Below the pieces are notes generated by a model. The model was not told the origin of the DNA. It saw nothing but the letters and a program-made list of their open reading frames with translations, and did not search any database. A stretch of DNA of 64,000 bases from DATDIC01 sp963764525 (GTDB lineage Bacteria; Pseudomonadota; Alphaproteobacteria; Acetobacterales; Acetobacteraceae), in the NCBI GenBank assembly GCA_963764525.1, contig CAVXTC010000025.1, positions 1 through 64,000 of the forward strand, read 5' to 3'. Made by a program: the position numbers and the translations under genes. This document shows, piece after piece, positions 24,543 through 33,514 of this stretch. Position 1 is the first letter of the stretch. Each line of letters begins with the position of its first letter.

Positions 24543-26117
24543 TCAGACCGGCAGAAGGCGAGGGCGGGTGGCGATATACCACCGCGAGACCAGCAGGCGC
24601 GTCAGCATCCAGGCGGTGAACAGGCTGGTGGCGATGCCGACGGTGATGGTGACCGCGAACCCGCGAACCGGGCCGGAGCCGAAGATGAACAGCATCACGT
24701 GGGCCAGGAACGCGGTGGCGTTGGAATCGAAGATCGTCCGGTAGGCACGGTTGAAGCCGTGCTCCAGCGCCTGCAAGGGGGGCCGGCCATTGCGCTGTTC
24801 CTCGCGGATGCGTTCATTGATCAGGATGTTGGCATCGACCGCCATTCCCAGGGTCAGCAGGATTCCGGCCATTCCCGGCAAAGTCAGCGTGGCTTGCAGC
24901 AGCGACATGACCCCGAGCATCAGGATCAGGTTCACCACCAGGCAGATATTCGCGAACCAGCCGAACAGGCCGTAGAACAGGCCCATGAAGGCGACCACGA
25001 GCAGGAACCCGGCGCCCAGCGCGATCGCTCCGGCGCGGATCGAATCGGCGCCCAGCTCCGGGCCGATGCTGTTCTGCTCCACAACGGTCAGCGGCGCCGG
25101 CAGGGCACCGGCGCGCAGCAGCAGCGCCAGGTCGCTGGCCGAGGCGGCGGTGAAGTTGCCGCTGATCTGACCGCGCCCGCCCAGGATCGGCTCGCGGATG
25201 ACCGGCGCGCTGATCACCTTGTTGTCGAGCACGATGGCGAATCGGCGGCCGACATTGGTGCGCGTCACGTCGGCGAAGCGGCGGCCGCCGACGTTGTTGA
25301 AGGTGAAGTTCACCACCCACTCGCCGGCCTGCTGCTCGGTGCCGGCGCGGGCGTCGGTCAGGTCGCCGCCATCCACATCGACGCGGTCATAGACGGCGAT
25401 CTTCTGGTTCGGGTTGTCCTGCATCGGCAGGAACTGCACGCCGGGGGGCGGCGTGGACAGGGCTGGGTTGGCGGTCTCGTCCACAAGCTGGAACGTCATG
25501 TGCGCCGTCTGGCCCAGCAACTGCTTGATCCGGTCGGGGTCGCCGACGCCGGGAAGCTGCACGACGATGCGATCGGCGCCTTGCTGGGTGACCTGCGGAT
25601 CGACCACGCCGGTGGCGTCGATTCGCCGGCGCACGATCTCGATCGATTGCTGCATGGCCGCCGTCGCCCGATCATGCAGCGCGACCGGCGACAGGGTGAC
25701 GGTGATCTGGCCGTTCGGCGCGGAGGCCAGCACCAGGTCGGGGGTGCTGAGGGCGCCTTCTGACGAGATCAACGGCTGCAGCGAGGCCAGGGCGTCTTGC
25801 AGGCGGGCGGGGTCGCGAAGCTGGATGACAATGCGGTTCTGGGCGGCCTGGGCCTCGATCGTGCGATAGAAGATGGTGCGCTGGACCAGGGCCCGGCGAA
25901 CCGAATCGATCAGGCCGTTCAGCCGCTGCTTGACCACGGTTCCCATGTCCACCTGCATCAGCAGGTAGCTGCCGCCTTGCAGGTCAAGGCCGAGATGCAC
26001 CTGCCGCCACGGCATCCAGGGGGTCGGGGCGCGGGCGGCGTTGGGGATGCACAGGATCGCCCCGAGCAGGCAGGCGCACAGGATCAGGGTGGCCTTCAGG
26101 CGGCTGAAATACATCAT
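24543..26117 (-). CDS. secD: Protein translocase subunit SecD
   Basis: The protein has 524 residues. The N-terminal helix and HLGLDLQGGSYLLMQVDM start the periplasmic P1 region. The conserved QQGADRIVVQLPGVGDPDRI follows. The C-terminal helices carry GMAVDANILINERIREEQRN and FLAHVMLFIFGSGPVRGFAV. It works with SecF to pull exported chains across the membrane. It is the upstream gene of secDF. Confidence 0.96.
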   Translation of the reverse strand: MMYFSRLKATLILCACLLGAILCIPNAARAPTPWMPWRQVHLGLDLQGGSYLLMQVDMGTVVKQRLNGLIDSVRRALVQRTIFYRTIEAQAAQNRIVIQLRDPARLQDALASLQPLISSEGALSTPDLVLASAPNGQITVTLSPVALHDRATAAMQQSIEIVRRRIDATGVVDPQVTQQGADRIVVQLPGVGDPDRIKQLLGQTAHMTFQLVDETANPALSTPPPGVQFLPMQDNPNQKIAVYDRVDVDGGDLTDARAGTEQQAGEWVVNFTFNNVGGRRFADVTRTNVGRRFAIVLDNKVISAPVIREPILGGRGQISGNFTAASASDLALLLRAGALPAPLTVVEQNSIGPELGADSIRAGAIALGAGFLLVVAFMGLFYGLFGWFANICLVVNLILMLGVMSLLQATLTLPGMAGILLTLGMAVDANILINERIREEQRNGRPPLQALEHGFNRAYRTIFDSNATAFLAHVMLFIFGSGPVRGFAVTITVGIATSLFTAWMLTRLLVSRWYIATRPRLLPV

Positions 26118-26218
26118 CGGAGGTTTGGGCTCGGCTGGCGCATCGGGGCCGCTTATACGCTATGGGCGCGGTTGGACAGGGGGACGGGGCTTATCCTTTC
26201 GTCAGGCTGAGCAGCGCC

Positions 26219-26994
26219 TCAGACGGGTGCCCGACGCAGCCCGTCGATGCCGGCGCGGAACGCCGAACCCAGCAGGATCACGTCGGTCGAGAAGATGATG
26301 AACCGGTAGCCCCGGGCCAGCCAGTCACGCGCGGCGTCCGGCGTGGTGACCAGGTACGCCCCGATCTTGCCGTGCCGTTTCGCCGCCGCGATCACCTGAT
26401 CGGCGCACTCGCGAAAGCGCGGCGTGTCGTAGCGCCCGGGCGTGCCGAGCGATACCGACAGGTCCATGTGGCCGAGGAAGGCGATGTCGATGCCGGGGAC
26501 CGAGATGATGTCATCGACGTTCTCGACGCTTTGGCGGTCTCGATCTTCACGGCGATCAGCGTGCGTTCATCGGCGATGCGGATCGAATCGGGCAGGTTCA
26601 CGCCGGCATAATCGTCGTGCGCGATGCCGAACGCGGCGCCGCGTACGCCGGTGGGCGGGTAATGCGTGATGCGGGCGATCACCTCGGCCTCAGCCCGGGT
26701 TTGCACGACGGGCACCAGCAGACCCATGGCGCCGCAATCGAGCGGGCGGGTCAGCAAGTGATAGTCGTGCCACGCGACGTTCACCATCGGCACGATGGGA
26801 AGGCCGCGTGTCAGCGCGATCTGCGTCTTGATCGTGGCGTCGTTCAGGCAGCCGGCTTCCTGGTCGTAGATGATGAAGTCGGCGCCGGCGGCGGCGAAAA
26901 TCTGTGGCAAGCCGGGGCTTGCGAGTTCCAGGATCAGCGGCCCGAATACCGGCTCGTCACGCTGTAGTTTCGCGCGAAGCGGATTGGCGCGCAT
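26219..26994 (-). CDS. HpcH/HpaI aldolase/citrate lyase family protein, frameshifted
   Basis: When repaired the protein is about 258 residues from ATG 26994 (AAAGGAA upstream). The N-terminal half reads MRANPLRAKLQRDEPVFGPL, GADFIIYDQEAGCLND, PMVNVAWHDYHLLTRPLDCG, AMGLLVPVVQTRAEAE and LIAVKIETAKA. Near 26529 a missing base moves the frame to VENVDDIISVPGIDIAFLGH, then MDLSVSLGTPGRYD, ending at 26219. The class performs pyruvate-type retro-aldol cleavage using a divalent metal (Glu in KIET, Asp in the following strand). The actual substrate is unknown. Confidence 0.85.
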
Positions 26995-27214
26995 GCAGGT
27001 TCCTTTCCGTGCCGATCTCGGGCCGACAGGTGACACGAACGCGGGACGGCTGCAATTAAGCGCGCTGCGGCATTGGTTGGATTTCATGCTAGGCAGCGCC
27101 CTACGTTGGTCGGTCGGAATGCTTCGACCGCGACCGAAGCATTTCGCCGTGACGATGCAACGGATCGCGCCCAGGTTGGTCGGTGTGTTCGACGACAAAC
27201 AGGAGTGCAATATC

Positions 27215-27523
27215 ATGCAGACCCAGCCCTACACCGACGGGTTCGCCGTTTCGGCCATCTGGGAAGCGGCCGATGGCCAGGCTGATGCGGTGGCCGACAT
27301 CCTTGCCCGGTTCGCACCCCAGGCACAGCGGGAGCCCGGAGTGAAACTGTTCATCGTGCATCGCGGCGTAGCCAATCGCTCGCGATTTCTGTTCTACGAA
27401 TTGTTCGAGGATCGGGCCGCGTTCGCGGCGCACCAGGAGACTCCGCATTTCAAGTCGCTCGTTCTGGGGGAAGGTCTGCCAAGGCTGACCCGGCGCGAAC
27501 GTGTGGAGTATTCCGTTTTGTAA
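27215..27523 (+). CDS. Antibiotic biosynthesis monooxygenase (ABM/YgiN) domain protein
   Basis: The protein has 102 residues from ATG 27215 (AGGAGTG upstream), a single ferredoxin-like ABM domain. The core is VKLFIVHRGVANRSRFLFYE LFEDRAAFAAHQETPHFKSL (read as two 20-residue halves). The family includes quinol monooxygenases and dimeric haem-degrading relatives; small stand-alone copies are often of unknown substrate. It is divergent from the HpaI-like gene. Confidence 0.82.
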   Translation: MQTQPYTDGFAVSAIWEAADGQADAVADILARFAPQAQREPGVKLFIVHRGVANRSRFLFYELFEDRAAFAAHQETPHFKSLVLGEGLPRLTRRERVEYSVL

Positions 27524-27541
27524 GCCGCCCGCTTGCTTCGA

Positions 27542-27563
27542 CCCCTCCCACAGGGGGAGGGGG
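27542..27563. terminator. Bidirectional GC-rich hairpin
   Basis: CCCCTCCC (27542-27549) pairs with GGGAGGGG (27555-27562), between the convergent ABM and DUF2937 genes. It has no clear T-run. Confidence 0.5.
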
Positions 27564-27564
27564 A

Positions 27565-28125
27565 TTACAGCGTTCGTTCGGGATACCGGTCCCTGAATGG
27601 TCCGGCAATTGCCGTTCCGATCGATATCAACATCTGCGCCGCCAGCGACCCGAGCACCAGACCGCACACCCCGTAGATCGCCGCCGCGCTGCTGAATGCG
27701 ATCTGGATGACATGGGTCTCGAGCGCCGTCCGCAGAACCGCCATCTTGTACCCATGCTCGTCGGCAAGCGCGTCCAGCAGGGCGGTCGGCGGTTGCAGCA
27801 AAGGGGTCGTCGCCATGATCCGATCATGCGCCGCGCCCAGCACGCGGACGCGATCCAGCGACTGTTCCAGTGTCGCCGCATTCGACGGCTCAGCGTTCTT
27901 CAATGCTTGCACGATCGCGGCGTCGGAGCTGGCGGTGAAATGGTAGTAGTCGCGCGCCGACTGCTCGCGCTGGTCGATGTCGCGCCGCGCGTCATTGGTG
28001 ACCTGCAGCAGCGCCGCCGTATAGTCGCCAGTCAACGCCGGAAGCTGGATCGCCAGGATCGCAGCCGCGAGCGGCAGTGACAGGCTGACCGCTTCGGACA
28101 TCCAGCGGCCGATGAAACCGGGCAT
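27565..28125 (-). CDS. DUF2937 family membrane protein
   Basis: The protein has 186 residues from ATG 28125. An N-terminal hydrophobic segment (SLSLPLAAAILAIQLPALTG) is followed by a soluble helical region with RDIDQREQSARDYYHFTASS. Two C-terminal hydrophobic stretches (IAFSSAAAIYGVCGLVLGSL) precede FRDRYPERTL. This layout matches DUF2937 inner-membrane proteins of alphaproteobacteria. The function is unknown. It is divergent from the Gfo/Idh gene. Confidence 0.75.
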   Translation of the reverse strand: MPGFIGRWMSEAVSLSLPLAAAILAIQLPALTGDYTAALLQVTNDARRDIDQREQSARDYYHFTASSDAAIVQALKNAEPSNAATLEQSLDRVRVLGAAHDRIMATTPLLQPPTALLDALADEHGYKMAVLRTALETHVIQIAFSSAAAIYGVCGLVLGSLAAQMLISIGTAIAGPFRDRYPERTL

Positions 28126-28208
28126 GCAGCACCTCGCGTGGGAGCCTCCATTATAGGCCAATGCCGCCGGCCTTGCGTTCCCTGCCCGGCACCCGCCACA
28201 AGCCCTGC

Positions 28209-29213
28209 ATGTCGCTCGCACCTCTCCGCATCGGCGTTGCCGGCGCCGGGCATTTCGGCCGCTATCACGCGTTGAAGGTGACGACGTCGCCGCGCGCGGT
28301 GCTGGCCGGCGTGCACGACCGGCATGCCGGGCGGGCGAGCGCGGTAGGAGCCGAGGCGGGGGCGCCGGACCTTTCGCTGGCGGCGCTGATCGCCGCCAGC
28401 GATGCGGTGATCGTTGCGGCTCCCGCCGCTGCACACCACGCGATCGCCGCCGCGGCATTGCGCGCCGGAAGGCACGTGCTGGTGGAAAAGCCGATCGCCG
28501 CGACGCTGGCCGAGGCTGACGAGCTGGCGGAACTCGCCGCAAAGCACGGCCTGGTCCTGCAGGTCGGGCATCTGGAGCGGTTTTCCGCCGCTCATGCCGC
28601 GCTATCCGGGCGCATGGGCGCCGCACTTTATATCGAGGCGACCCGCATCGCGCCGTTCAAGCCGCGCGGCACTGATGTGTCGGTGATCCTCGACCTGATG
28701 ATCCACGACCTGGACCTGATCCTGTCGCTCACCGACAGCCCGATCGAGAGCGTCGATGCGGTCGGCGCTCCGGTGGCAAGCGCGCACGAGGACATCGCCA
28801 ACGCACGCATCCGCTTTGCCTCGGGCGCCGTGGCGACGATCACGGCCAGTCGGGTCGCGACACGGACCGAGCGGCGGATGCGCATCTTCGCGCAGAATGG
28901 GTATCTCACGGTCGATTTCGCCAATCGCCGCCTCAGTGTGATCCGGCGAGACGAGGGCCAGGCGCTCCCGGGGCTTGAGGGATTCGGGATCGAAGAAACC
29001 TCCTGGCAGGACCACGACGCGCTGGCGGCCGAGCAGGCGGCGTTCGTCGCGTCCGTGCTGGATGGCGCGCCCGTCGTCGTCGATGCCGCGGCCGGCCGGC
29101 GGGCGCTGGCCGTCGCGTTGGCGGTGACCGATGCCATGGCGGAATCGCGGGCGCGGATGGAGGCTTCAGGCCTGATCCAGCAAATCCAGCACCACCCCGG
29201 CGGCGGCCTCTGA
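28209..29213 (+). CDS. Gfo/Idh/MocA family NAD(P)-dependent oxidoreductase, lpxB-linked
   Basis: The protein has 334 residues from ATG 28209. LRIGVAGAGHFGRYHALK is the Rossmann nucleotide loop, HVLVEKPIAATLAEAD holds the conserved EKP, and VSVILDLMIHDLDLILSLTD carries the catalytic-region Asp/His. Members in this neighbourhood next to lipid A genes are often UDP-GlcNAc 3-dehydrogenases (GnnA type). Here no GnnB aminotransferase is adjacent, so that role is only a suggestion. The 3' end overlaps the convergent lpxB end by 48 bp. Confidence 0.82.
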   Translation: MSLAPLRIGVAGAGHFGRYHALKVTTSPRAVLAGVHDRHAGRASAVGAEAGAPDLSLAALIAASDAVIVAAPAAAHHAIAAAALRAGRHVLVEKPIAATLAEADELAELAAKHGLVLQVGHLERFSAAHAALSGRMGAALYIEATRIAPFKPRGTDVSVILDLMIHDLDLILSLTDSPIESVDAVGAPVASAHEDIANARIRFASGAVATITASRVATRTERRMRIFAQNGYLTVDFANRRLSVIRRDEGQALPGLEGFGIEETSWQDHDALAAEQAAFVASVLDGAPVVVDAAAGRRALAVALAVTDAMAESRARMEASGLIQQIQHHPGGGL

Positions 29214-30312
29214 CGGCAGGCCGGCCGGGGGGCGGAGCGCCGCGAGCACGGACCTGAACGCGGCACGCTGCGCGGCGGCGGCATGCGGATCAGTGAGCAG
29301 ATGCGCCAGTGTCTCGGCCAACCGCTGCGGGGAGCAATCCTGCTGCATCAGCTCCGGGACGACCTGGTGATCGGACAGCAGGTTCAGCAGCGAGGCGTAG
29401 CGCACCGAGATCAGGCGCCGCGCCAGCACTGCCGAGACCGGGTTGAGCCGGTACGCCACCAGCATCGGAACACCGGCCAAAGCGAGTTCCAGGGTCGAGG
29501 TGCCGGACTTGGTGAGGGCGGCCGAGGAGGCGGCAAATGCATCGTGCTTGTCCGCGGTCTCCGTCACCAGGATCGGCGGCCTTGGCCAAAGGCGGGTTCC
29601 GGTACGCACCGCCTCGGCGACCGGCCCGGCCACCGGCACAACCGGCTGCACATCCGGCACCGTAGCGGCCAGAAGCTGCAGGGCTGCGCCGAGGATTGGC
29701 AGCAGGCGGGATGTCTCGCTGCGCCGGCTGCCCGGCATCACGATGACCAGGCGTGCCGCGGCGGGAAGCCGGTGGCGCGCACGGAACCGGGCGGCGTCGC
29801 CCTGATCCGCGCCGCTCTCCAGCACGGGGTGGCCGACGAAACTGGCCGGGAGCCCGTGGCGGGCGAAGAAGTCGGGCTCGAAGGGCAACAGACAGAGCAG
29901 TCGATCCCACAATCCCGGATAATGCCGCACCCGGCCGCCGCGCCATGCCCAGACCTGCGGGGCCACATAATGGGCGCGGCGGATCCCGAACGGCGCTACC
30001 TCCCGCAGCAGGCGCAAGGTGAATCCGGGGCTGTCGATCGTTACCACCATGGCAGGCCGGCGCGCGGCGATATCGGCCACGGTTTCCGACAGGCGCCGGC
30101 GAAGCTGGGCCAATCGGGGCAGCACTTCCAGCAGCCCCATCACCGCCAGTTCGTGGATCGGGAAGCGGCTCGTCAGCCCCTGTGCCGCCATCTGCGGGAC
30201 CGCCAATTCCGGCAAACTCGAGATCCGGCCGGCGAGCGCGCAACGCCGCCATCAGCCTTCCCCCAAGCACGTCGCCACTCTGCTCGCCGGCGACGAGGTA
30301 GATCAGGGGCAT
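29166..30312 (-). CDS. lpxB: Lipid-A-disaccharide synthase, frameshifted near the N-terminus
   Basis: LpxB is a GT-B glycosyltransferase that makes the tetraacyl disaccharide of lipid A. The start ATG 30312 gives MPLIYLVAGEQSGDVLGGRL and ARRPDLEFAGIGGP. A GGG run at 30196-30198 (CCC on the coding strand, CC expected) shifts the frame, and the rest continues MAAQGLTSRFPIHELAVMGL ... YVAPQVWAWRGGR ... VMPGSRRSE ... ALTKSGTSTLELALAGVPML to 29166. Repaired length is about 381 residues, normal for LpxB. Because lpxB is normally essential, a sequence error is the simplest explanation. The start overlaps the hisI stop. Confidence 0.9.
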
Positions 30313-30713
30313 GCGGCGCCGTAGAGAGCCTCCGGTGAGATCAGCGGGGCGGCGATCTCGGTCAGGGCGCCATTGCGCGCCGCACGGTAAAAGCAGCTTC
30401 GCCGTCCGGTGTGGCAGGCGACACCGTGCTGATCGACTAACAGCAGCAGCGCGTCGCCATCGCAGTCGATGCGCAGTTCCTTCAGGTGCTGCACCTGGCC
30501 GGAGGTCTCGCCCTTACGCCACAGCCGTCCCCGGCTGCGGCTGAAATAGCAGACCCGGCCGGTCGCCAGCGTCTCCGTGACCGCGTCGCGGTTCATCCAG
30601 GCCAGCATCAGCACCTGCCCGGTGTCGTGCTGCTGGGCGATGGCGGGCACCAGCCCTTGGGCGTCGAAGGCGATGGCGGCCAGCACCGCCGGTTCGGTGG
30701 TATGTTCGTGCAT
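30303..30713 (-). CDS. hisI: Phosphoribosyl-AMP cyclohydrolase
   Basis: The protein has 136 residues and hydrolyses PR-AMP to ProFAR in histidine synthesis. VLMLAWMNRDAVTETLATGR, RSRGRLWRKGETSG and LRIDCDGDALLLLVDQHGVACHTGRRSCFY (cysteines and Asp residues of the zinc/magnesium sites) are all intact. There is no fused HisE domain, as usual in alphaproteobacteria. ATG 30713 is preferred over an in-frame ATG at 30725. It overlaps lpxB by 10 bases and is divergent from the zur-type gene, with facing starts. Confidence 0.93.
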   Translation of the reverse strand: MHEHTTEPAVLAAIAFDAQGLVPAIAQQHDTGQVLMLAWMNRDAVTETLATGRVCYFSRSRGRLWRKGETSGQVQHLKELRIDCDGDALLLLVDQHGVACHTGRRSCFYRAARNGALTEIAAPLISPEALYGAACP

Positions 30714-30723
30714 GGGTGGTATC

Positions 30724-31239
30724 ATGGGGCGTGAGCCGGCGATGGCAAAGGAGTTGAGCGAGACCGGATTTTCCCGCGGCACCGAGGCGCTGCTATCGCG
30801 CGCGCAGCTTTTATGCGCCGCGCGAGGGGCCCGGCTGACCGAGCTGCGCCGCGAGGTGCTCGGCCTGATCCTGCAGGCCGACGCGCCGACCGGAGCCTAT
30901 GACCTGCTGGACCAGTTACGCCGGACACGGCACGGAGCGGCGCCCCCCACCGTTTACCGGGCCCTCGATTTCCTGCTGGAGCACGGGTTGATCCACCGCG
31001 TGGAGCGGCTGGCGGCCTTTGTCGGCTGCGTCGCGCACGAGCCCAGCCGGGACGGTCATGCCGCGCAATTCCTGATCTGCCGAAGCTGCGGCCATGTCAT
31101 CGAGCTGGATGACCACGAACTGGCCGATGCGTTGGCTGGGGCGGCAGGTCGGCTCGGCTTCACCGTGGGATCGGCGACGATCGAGGCCGAGGGCCAATGT
31201 GCGACCTGCGCGGCCCGCGAGGGGGCGGCGTGTTCGTAA
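30724..31239 (+). CDS. zur: Fur-family regulator, Zur-like
   Basis: The protein has up to 171 residues. The winged helix is RLTELRREVLGLILQADAPT and PPTVYRALDFLLEHGLIHRV. The metal/dimerisation domain has QFLICRSCGHVIELDDHE and GQCATCAA, the two CxxC pairs forming the structural zinc site. The HAAQF spacing and divergence suit Zur (zinc uptake repression) better than Fur. ATG 30724 is in frame; ATG 30742 (MAKELSETGF) is an equally good start. The 5' end overlaps the reading direction of hisI only in the promoter. Confidence 0.85.
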   Translation: MGREPAMAKELSETGFSRGTEALLSRAQLLCAARGARLTELRREVLGLILQADAPTGAYDLLDQLRRTRHGAAPPTVYRALDFLLEHGLIHRVERLAAFVGCVAHEPSRDGHAAQFLICRSCGHVIELDDHELADALAGAAGRLGFTVGSATIEAEGQCATCAAREGAACS

Positions 31240-31273
31240 GGATTGGCGAAGTGCGAGTCGGCCGGGGATGGGG

Positions 31274-31318
31274 TTGAAACAGCCACGCAGATAAGATATA
31301 CGTACTCTGGCGTATATC
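31274..31318 (+). promoter_or_regulatory. Promoter with overlapping palindromic operator for the toxin-antitoxin pair
   Basis: TTGAAA (31274-31279) and TATACG (31297-31302), 17 bases apart, form a good sigma-70 promoter. The -10 lies inside an inverted repeat GATATACG (31295-31302) / CGTATATC (31311-31318). Binding of the AbrB-type antitoxin there would block the promoter, the usual autoregulation of such modules. Confidence 0.6.
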
Positions 31319-31325
31319 CGAAAGG

Positions 31326-31565
31326 ATGGCTGCAGTGCATGTTTCCAAGTGGGGCAACAGCCTCGCCATCCGGCTGCCCATGTCGGTTGTGGCAGGTCTC
31401 GAGCTCAAGGAAGGCGATGAAATAGAGGTGCGCGTGGCCGGGACCCGCGTCTTCGAGATAAGCCGCGACCATAGCCGGGAGGACGCCCTGGCGAAGCTGC
31501 GGGGCCTGCGCCGGAAGCTGCCCGCCGGGTTCCGGTTCGACCGCGATGAGGTTCATGACCGCTAG
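31326..31565 (+). CDS. AbrB/MazE-type antitoxin
   Basis: The protein has 79 residues. The swapped-hairpin DNA-binding domain reads VHVSKWGNSLAIRLPMSVVA, followed by GLELKEGDEIEVRV. The C-terminal tail AKLRGLRRKLPAGFRFDRDE is the toxin-neutralising region. ATG 31326 follows GAAAGG. It is encoded just before a PIN toxin, with the toxin start inside its 3' end. It probably represses its own promoter through the palindrome at 31295-31318. Confidence 0.9.
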   Translation: MAAVHVSKWGNSLAIRLPMSVVAGLELKEGDEIEVRVAGTRVFEISRDHSREDALAKLRGLRRKLPAGFRFDRDEVHDR

Positions 31566-31977
31566 GCCGTTCCTCGACACCAATGTTCTGATCTACACGC
31601 TGGCCCTGGACGATCCGCGTGCGGAGCGGGCCGAGGCGCTGCTGTTTGAGGGCGGCGTGGTGGGCGTTCAGGTGCTGAACGAGTTTGCCGCAGTCGCCCG
31701 CCGAAAGCTCCAGATGCCGTGGGCGGACGTGATCGACGCGTTGGCGGCGGTTCGGATGCTGTGCGCGCCACCGGTCGCCGTCACCCTCGAGACGCACGAA
31801 AGCGCATTGCGCATCGTCGATCGGTACGGGTTTCGCATTTACGACGCGCTGATCATCGCAGCAGCGCTGGCGGCCGGCTGCACGACGCTGCTCAGCGAGG
31901 ATATGCAGGAGGGGCAGGTGATCGAGGGCAAGCTGACGGTGCGGAATCCGTTTCGATCGGTTGCAGAAAAAACCTGA
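31555..31977 (+). CDS. vapC: VapC-type PIN-domain toxin ribonuclease
   Basis: The protein has 140 residues from ATG 31555 (an in-frame ATG at 31546 also exists). PIN acidic residues are visible in RPFLDTNVLIYTLA (Asp), VQVLNEFAAVARRK (Glu), GFRIYDALIIAAAL (Asp) and TTLLSEDMQEGQ (Asp). The toxin would cleave RNA; VapC relatives often cut tRNA or rRNA. Antitoxin overlap is 11 bases. The 3' end overlaps the convergent esterase gene by 86 bp. Confidence 0.9.
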   Translation: MTARPFLDTNVLIYTLALDDPRAERAEALLFEGGVVGVQVLNEFAAVARRKLQMPWADVIDALAAVRMLCAPPVAVTLETHESALRIVDRYGFRIYDALIIAAALAAGCTTLLSEDMQEGQVIEGKLTVRNPFRSVAEKT

Positions 31978-33016
31978 CCATCTCGCGTGAGGCATCCGGT
32001 CCGCTTGGGTCGGTGTAAGACCCCTCCGCACTGCCGCCCGACCAGGCGTGACCCATGCCATGCAGCAGCCAGTGCTCCACCACCGGAATGCCGGCGGTGT
32101 TGCGAATGATCTCCCGTTCGTAGTCAATTCCACCCCTTGATCGGCACCGCAGCAATTCGATCCGTCCTGGTTCCAGGTCGGCGCTGGCGCCGGCAACGAT
32201 GTCATGTCCGTTACGTGGATGCACCGTCTGGTCCGCATCGCCGTGAAAGACGATGGTGCGGACCGCCGCCGGACGTCCGTGCGGCTGGCGCCGTTGCTGC
32301 TGCCCGCGCATGGCGGCGAGCGCAGACACCAGATCGTCGGCGGTCCGGTATCCCAAGCCCGAGTGAACGCCGACCGCGGCGTAAAGCTCGGGGTAGGTCG
32401 CCGCCATGACGCACGCCATCGCGCCACCGGCGGACAGTCCGGCAACGAACACGCGTTCGCGGCCGATCTTGAACTCCGCCGCCAACTCTTTCGTCAGGCC
32501 GGCGATCGTCGCGGCCTCGGTGCTGCCGCGGCCGCGGTCCTTCACATCGAACCAGTTCCAGCACAAGGACGGGTTGGCGGCCGGCGACTGGGCTGGATAG
32601 GCGATGATCAGCCCGCGCTCTTCCGCCACTTCGTTCATTCCTGTACCGATTGCGAAATCGTCGGGGTTCTGGGTGCAGCCATGCAGCATGACGACGAGCC
32701 CATTGAGGCTGCCGGGATGGCGGGGAACATATAGCTTGCAGGTCCTCGTGCCGAACGGCCCGCTGAAGGTTCGGGTCTGGAAACTGGCGCCGTCCGGAAC
32801 CGGCGGGGTCCTGTGGGAAACCGGTCGCCGCATCGTCTGGGGATGCAGCCGTCCCGGGATGCCATGTCGGAGCAGGCTGACGGTTTCGCCAAGCGGGCGC
32901 CTGAGGCGCGCGCTTTGCTGTCCGGAAGCGGCGGCCGTGAAAATCGACGGCCGGGCCGGCGCGGCGGTGCGAAGACGCAGCGCTTCGCGAAGCGCGCCAA
33001 AGTAGTCCGGTTTCAT
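31892..33016 (-). CDS. PHB-depolymerase family esterase (LpqC/Fes-like)
   Basis: This 374-residue alpha/beta hydrolase starts at ATG 33016. LVVMLHGCTQNPDDFAIGTG is the oxyanion region, FVAGLSAGGAMACVMAATYP the nucleophile elbow (Ser in GLSAGG), FHGDADQTVHP the Asp, and WLLHGMGHAWSGG the His. The family contains polyhydroxybutyrate and feruloyl esterases. There is no recognisable Sec signal; the first 60 residues are Arg/Ala-rich. It follows an RHH regulator gene by 27 bp. Confidence 0.87.
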   Translation of the reverse strand: MKPDYFGALREALRLRTAAPARPSIFTAAASGQQSARLRRPLGETVSLLRHGIPGRLHPQTMRRPVSHRTPPVPDGASFQTRTFSGPFGTRTCKLYVPRHPGSLNGLVVMLHGCTQNPDDFAIGTGMNEVAEERGLIIAYPAQSPAANPSLCWNWFDVKDRGRGSTEAATIAGLTKELAAEFKIGRERVFVAGLSAGGAMACVMAATYPELYAAVGVHSGLGYRTADDLVSALAAMRGQQQRRQPHGRPAAVRTIVFHGDADQTVHPRNGHDIVAGASADLEPGRIELLRCRSRGGIDYEREIIRNTAGIPVVEHWLLHGMGHAWSGGSAEGSYTDPSGPDASREMVRFFLQPIETDSAPSACPRSPAPPAYPR

Positions 33017-33043
33017 AGGAAGGTTCCTTGTCGAAAGTCGGCT

Positions 33044-33514
33044 TCAGCGGATGCGGCCGGCGAGGGCCGCCTTGATTTCGGCGGACGCATGGAGCGCGCC
33101 AAGCACGGTGACCAATTCGATCGTTGCGAGGGCGAGCTCAGGGGTTACGTCCGACCCGATGCTGGTGAGCCCGACCACCTTGATGCGAAGCCTCTCGCCG
33201 GCCGCTTTAGCCGCTTCCAGGTCCGCGCGGCTGAAGTGCCGCAGGCCGAGTTCCAGCGTCTGTCGAATAATCGACTGTTTGACCACATCGGCGTGGCCGG
33301 CAAGCTGGTTGCGGATGGCGGTGCGGATGAAGTCCGTTCGGTTGGAATAAAATCCGTCCCTCACCAGAAGGTCCACATGACCCAGGTCCACGAACCCGAG
33401 ATTGATGGTGATCTTCTCGGTGTCGGATTCTGTCAGGCTGACGGCGAGGTTCAGGGGGCATAGGGGATTACCATCTGCATGGATGGTATATGGATGGCCG
33501 GATCGCTCTATCAA
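33044..33514 (-). CDS. CopG/ribbon-helix-helix family regulator
   Basis: The conserved part begins about residue 30 with DTEKITINLGFVDLGHVDLL, then VRDGFYSNRTDFIRTAIRNQ L, a ribbon-helix-helix dimerisation/DNA-binding module. A helical C-terminus follows (FSRADLEAAKAAGERLRIKV, IGSDVTPELALATIELVTVL). The only in-frame start of full length is a TTG at 33514; the first 25 residues look unnatural, so the true start, or an indel near 33470, is uncertain. It probably regulates the adjacent esterase gene. Confidence 0.7.
   Translation of the reverse strand: MIERSGHPYTIHADGNPLCPLNLAVSLTESDTEKITINLGFVDLGHVDLLVRDGFYSNRTDFIRTAIRNQLAGHADVVKQSIIRQTLELGLRHFSRADLEAAKAAGERLRIKVVGLTSIGSDVTPELALATIELVTVLGALHASAEIKAALAGRIR

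Noticed and set aside
24477..25763. A 428-codon forward frame antisense to secD
   Set aside because: It is His/Gln/Arg-rich shadow sequence; secD is complete and conserved on the other strand.
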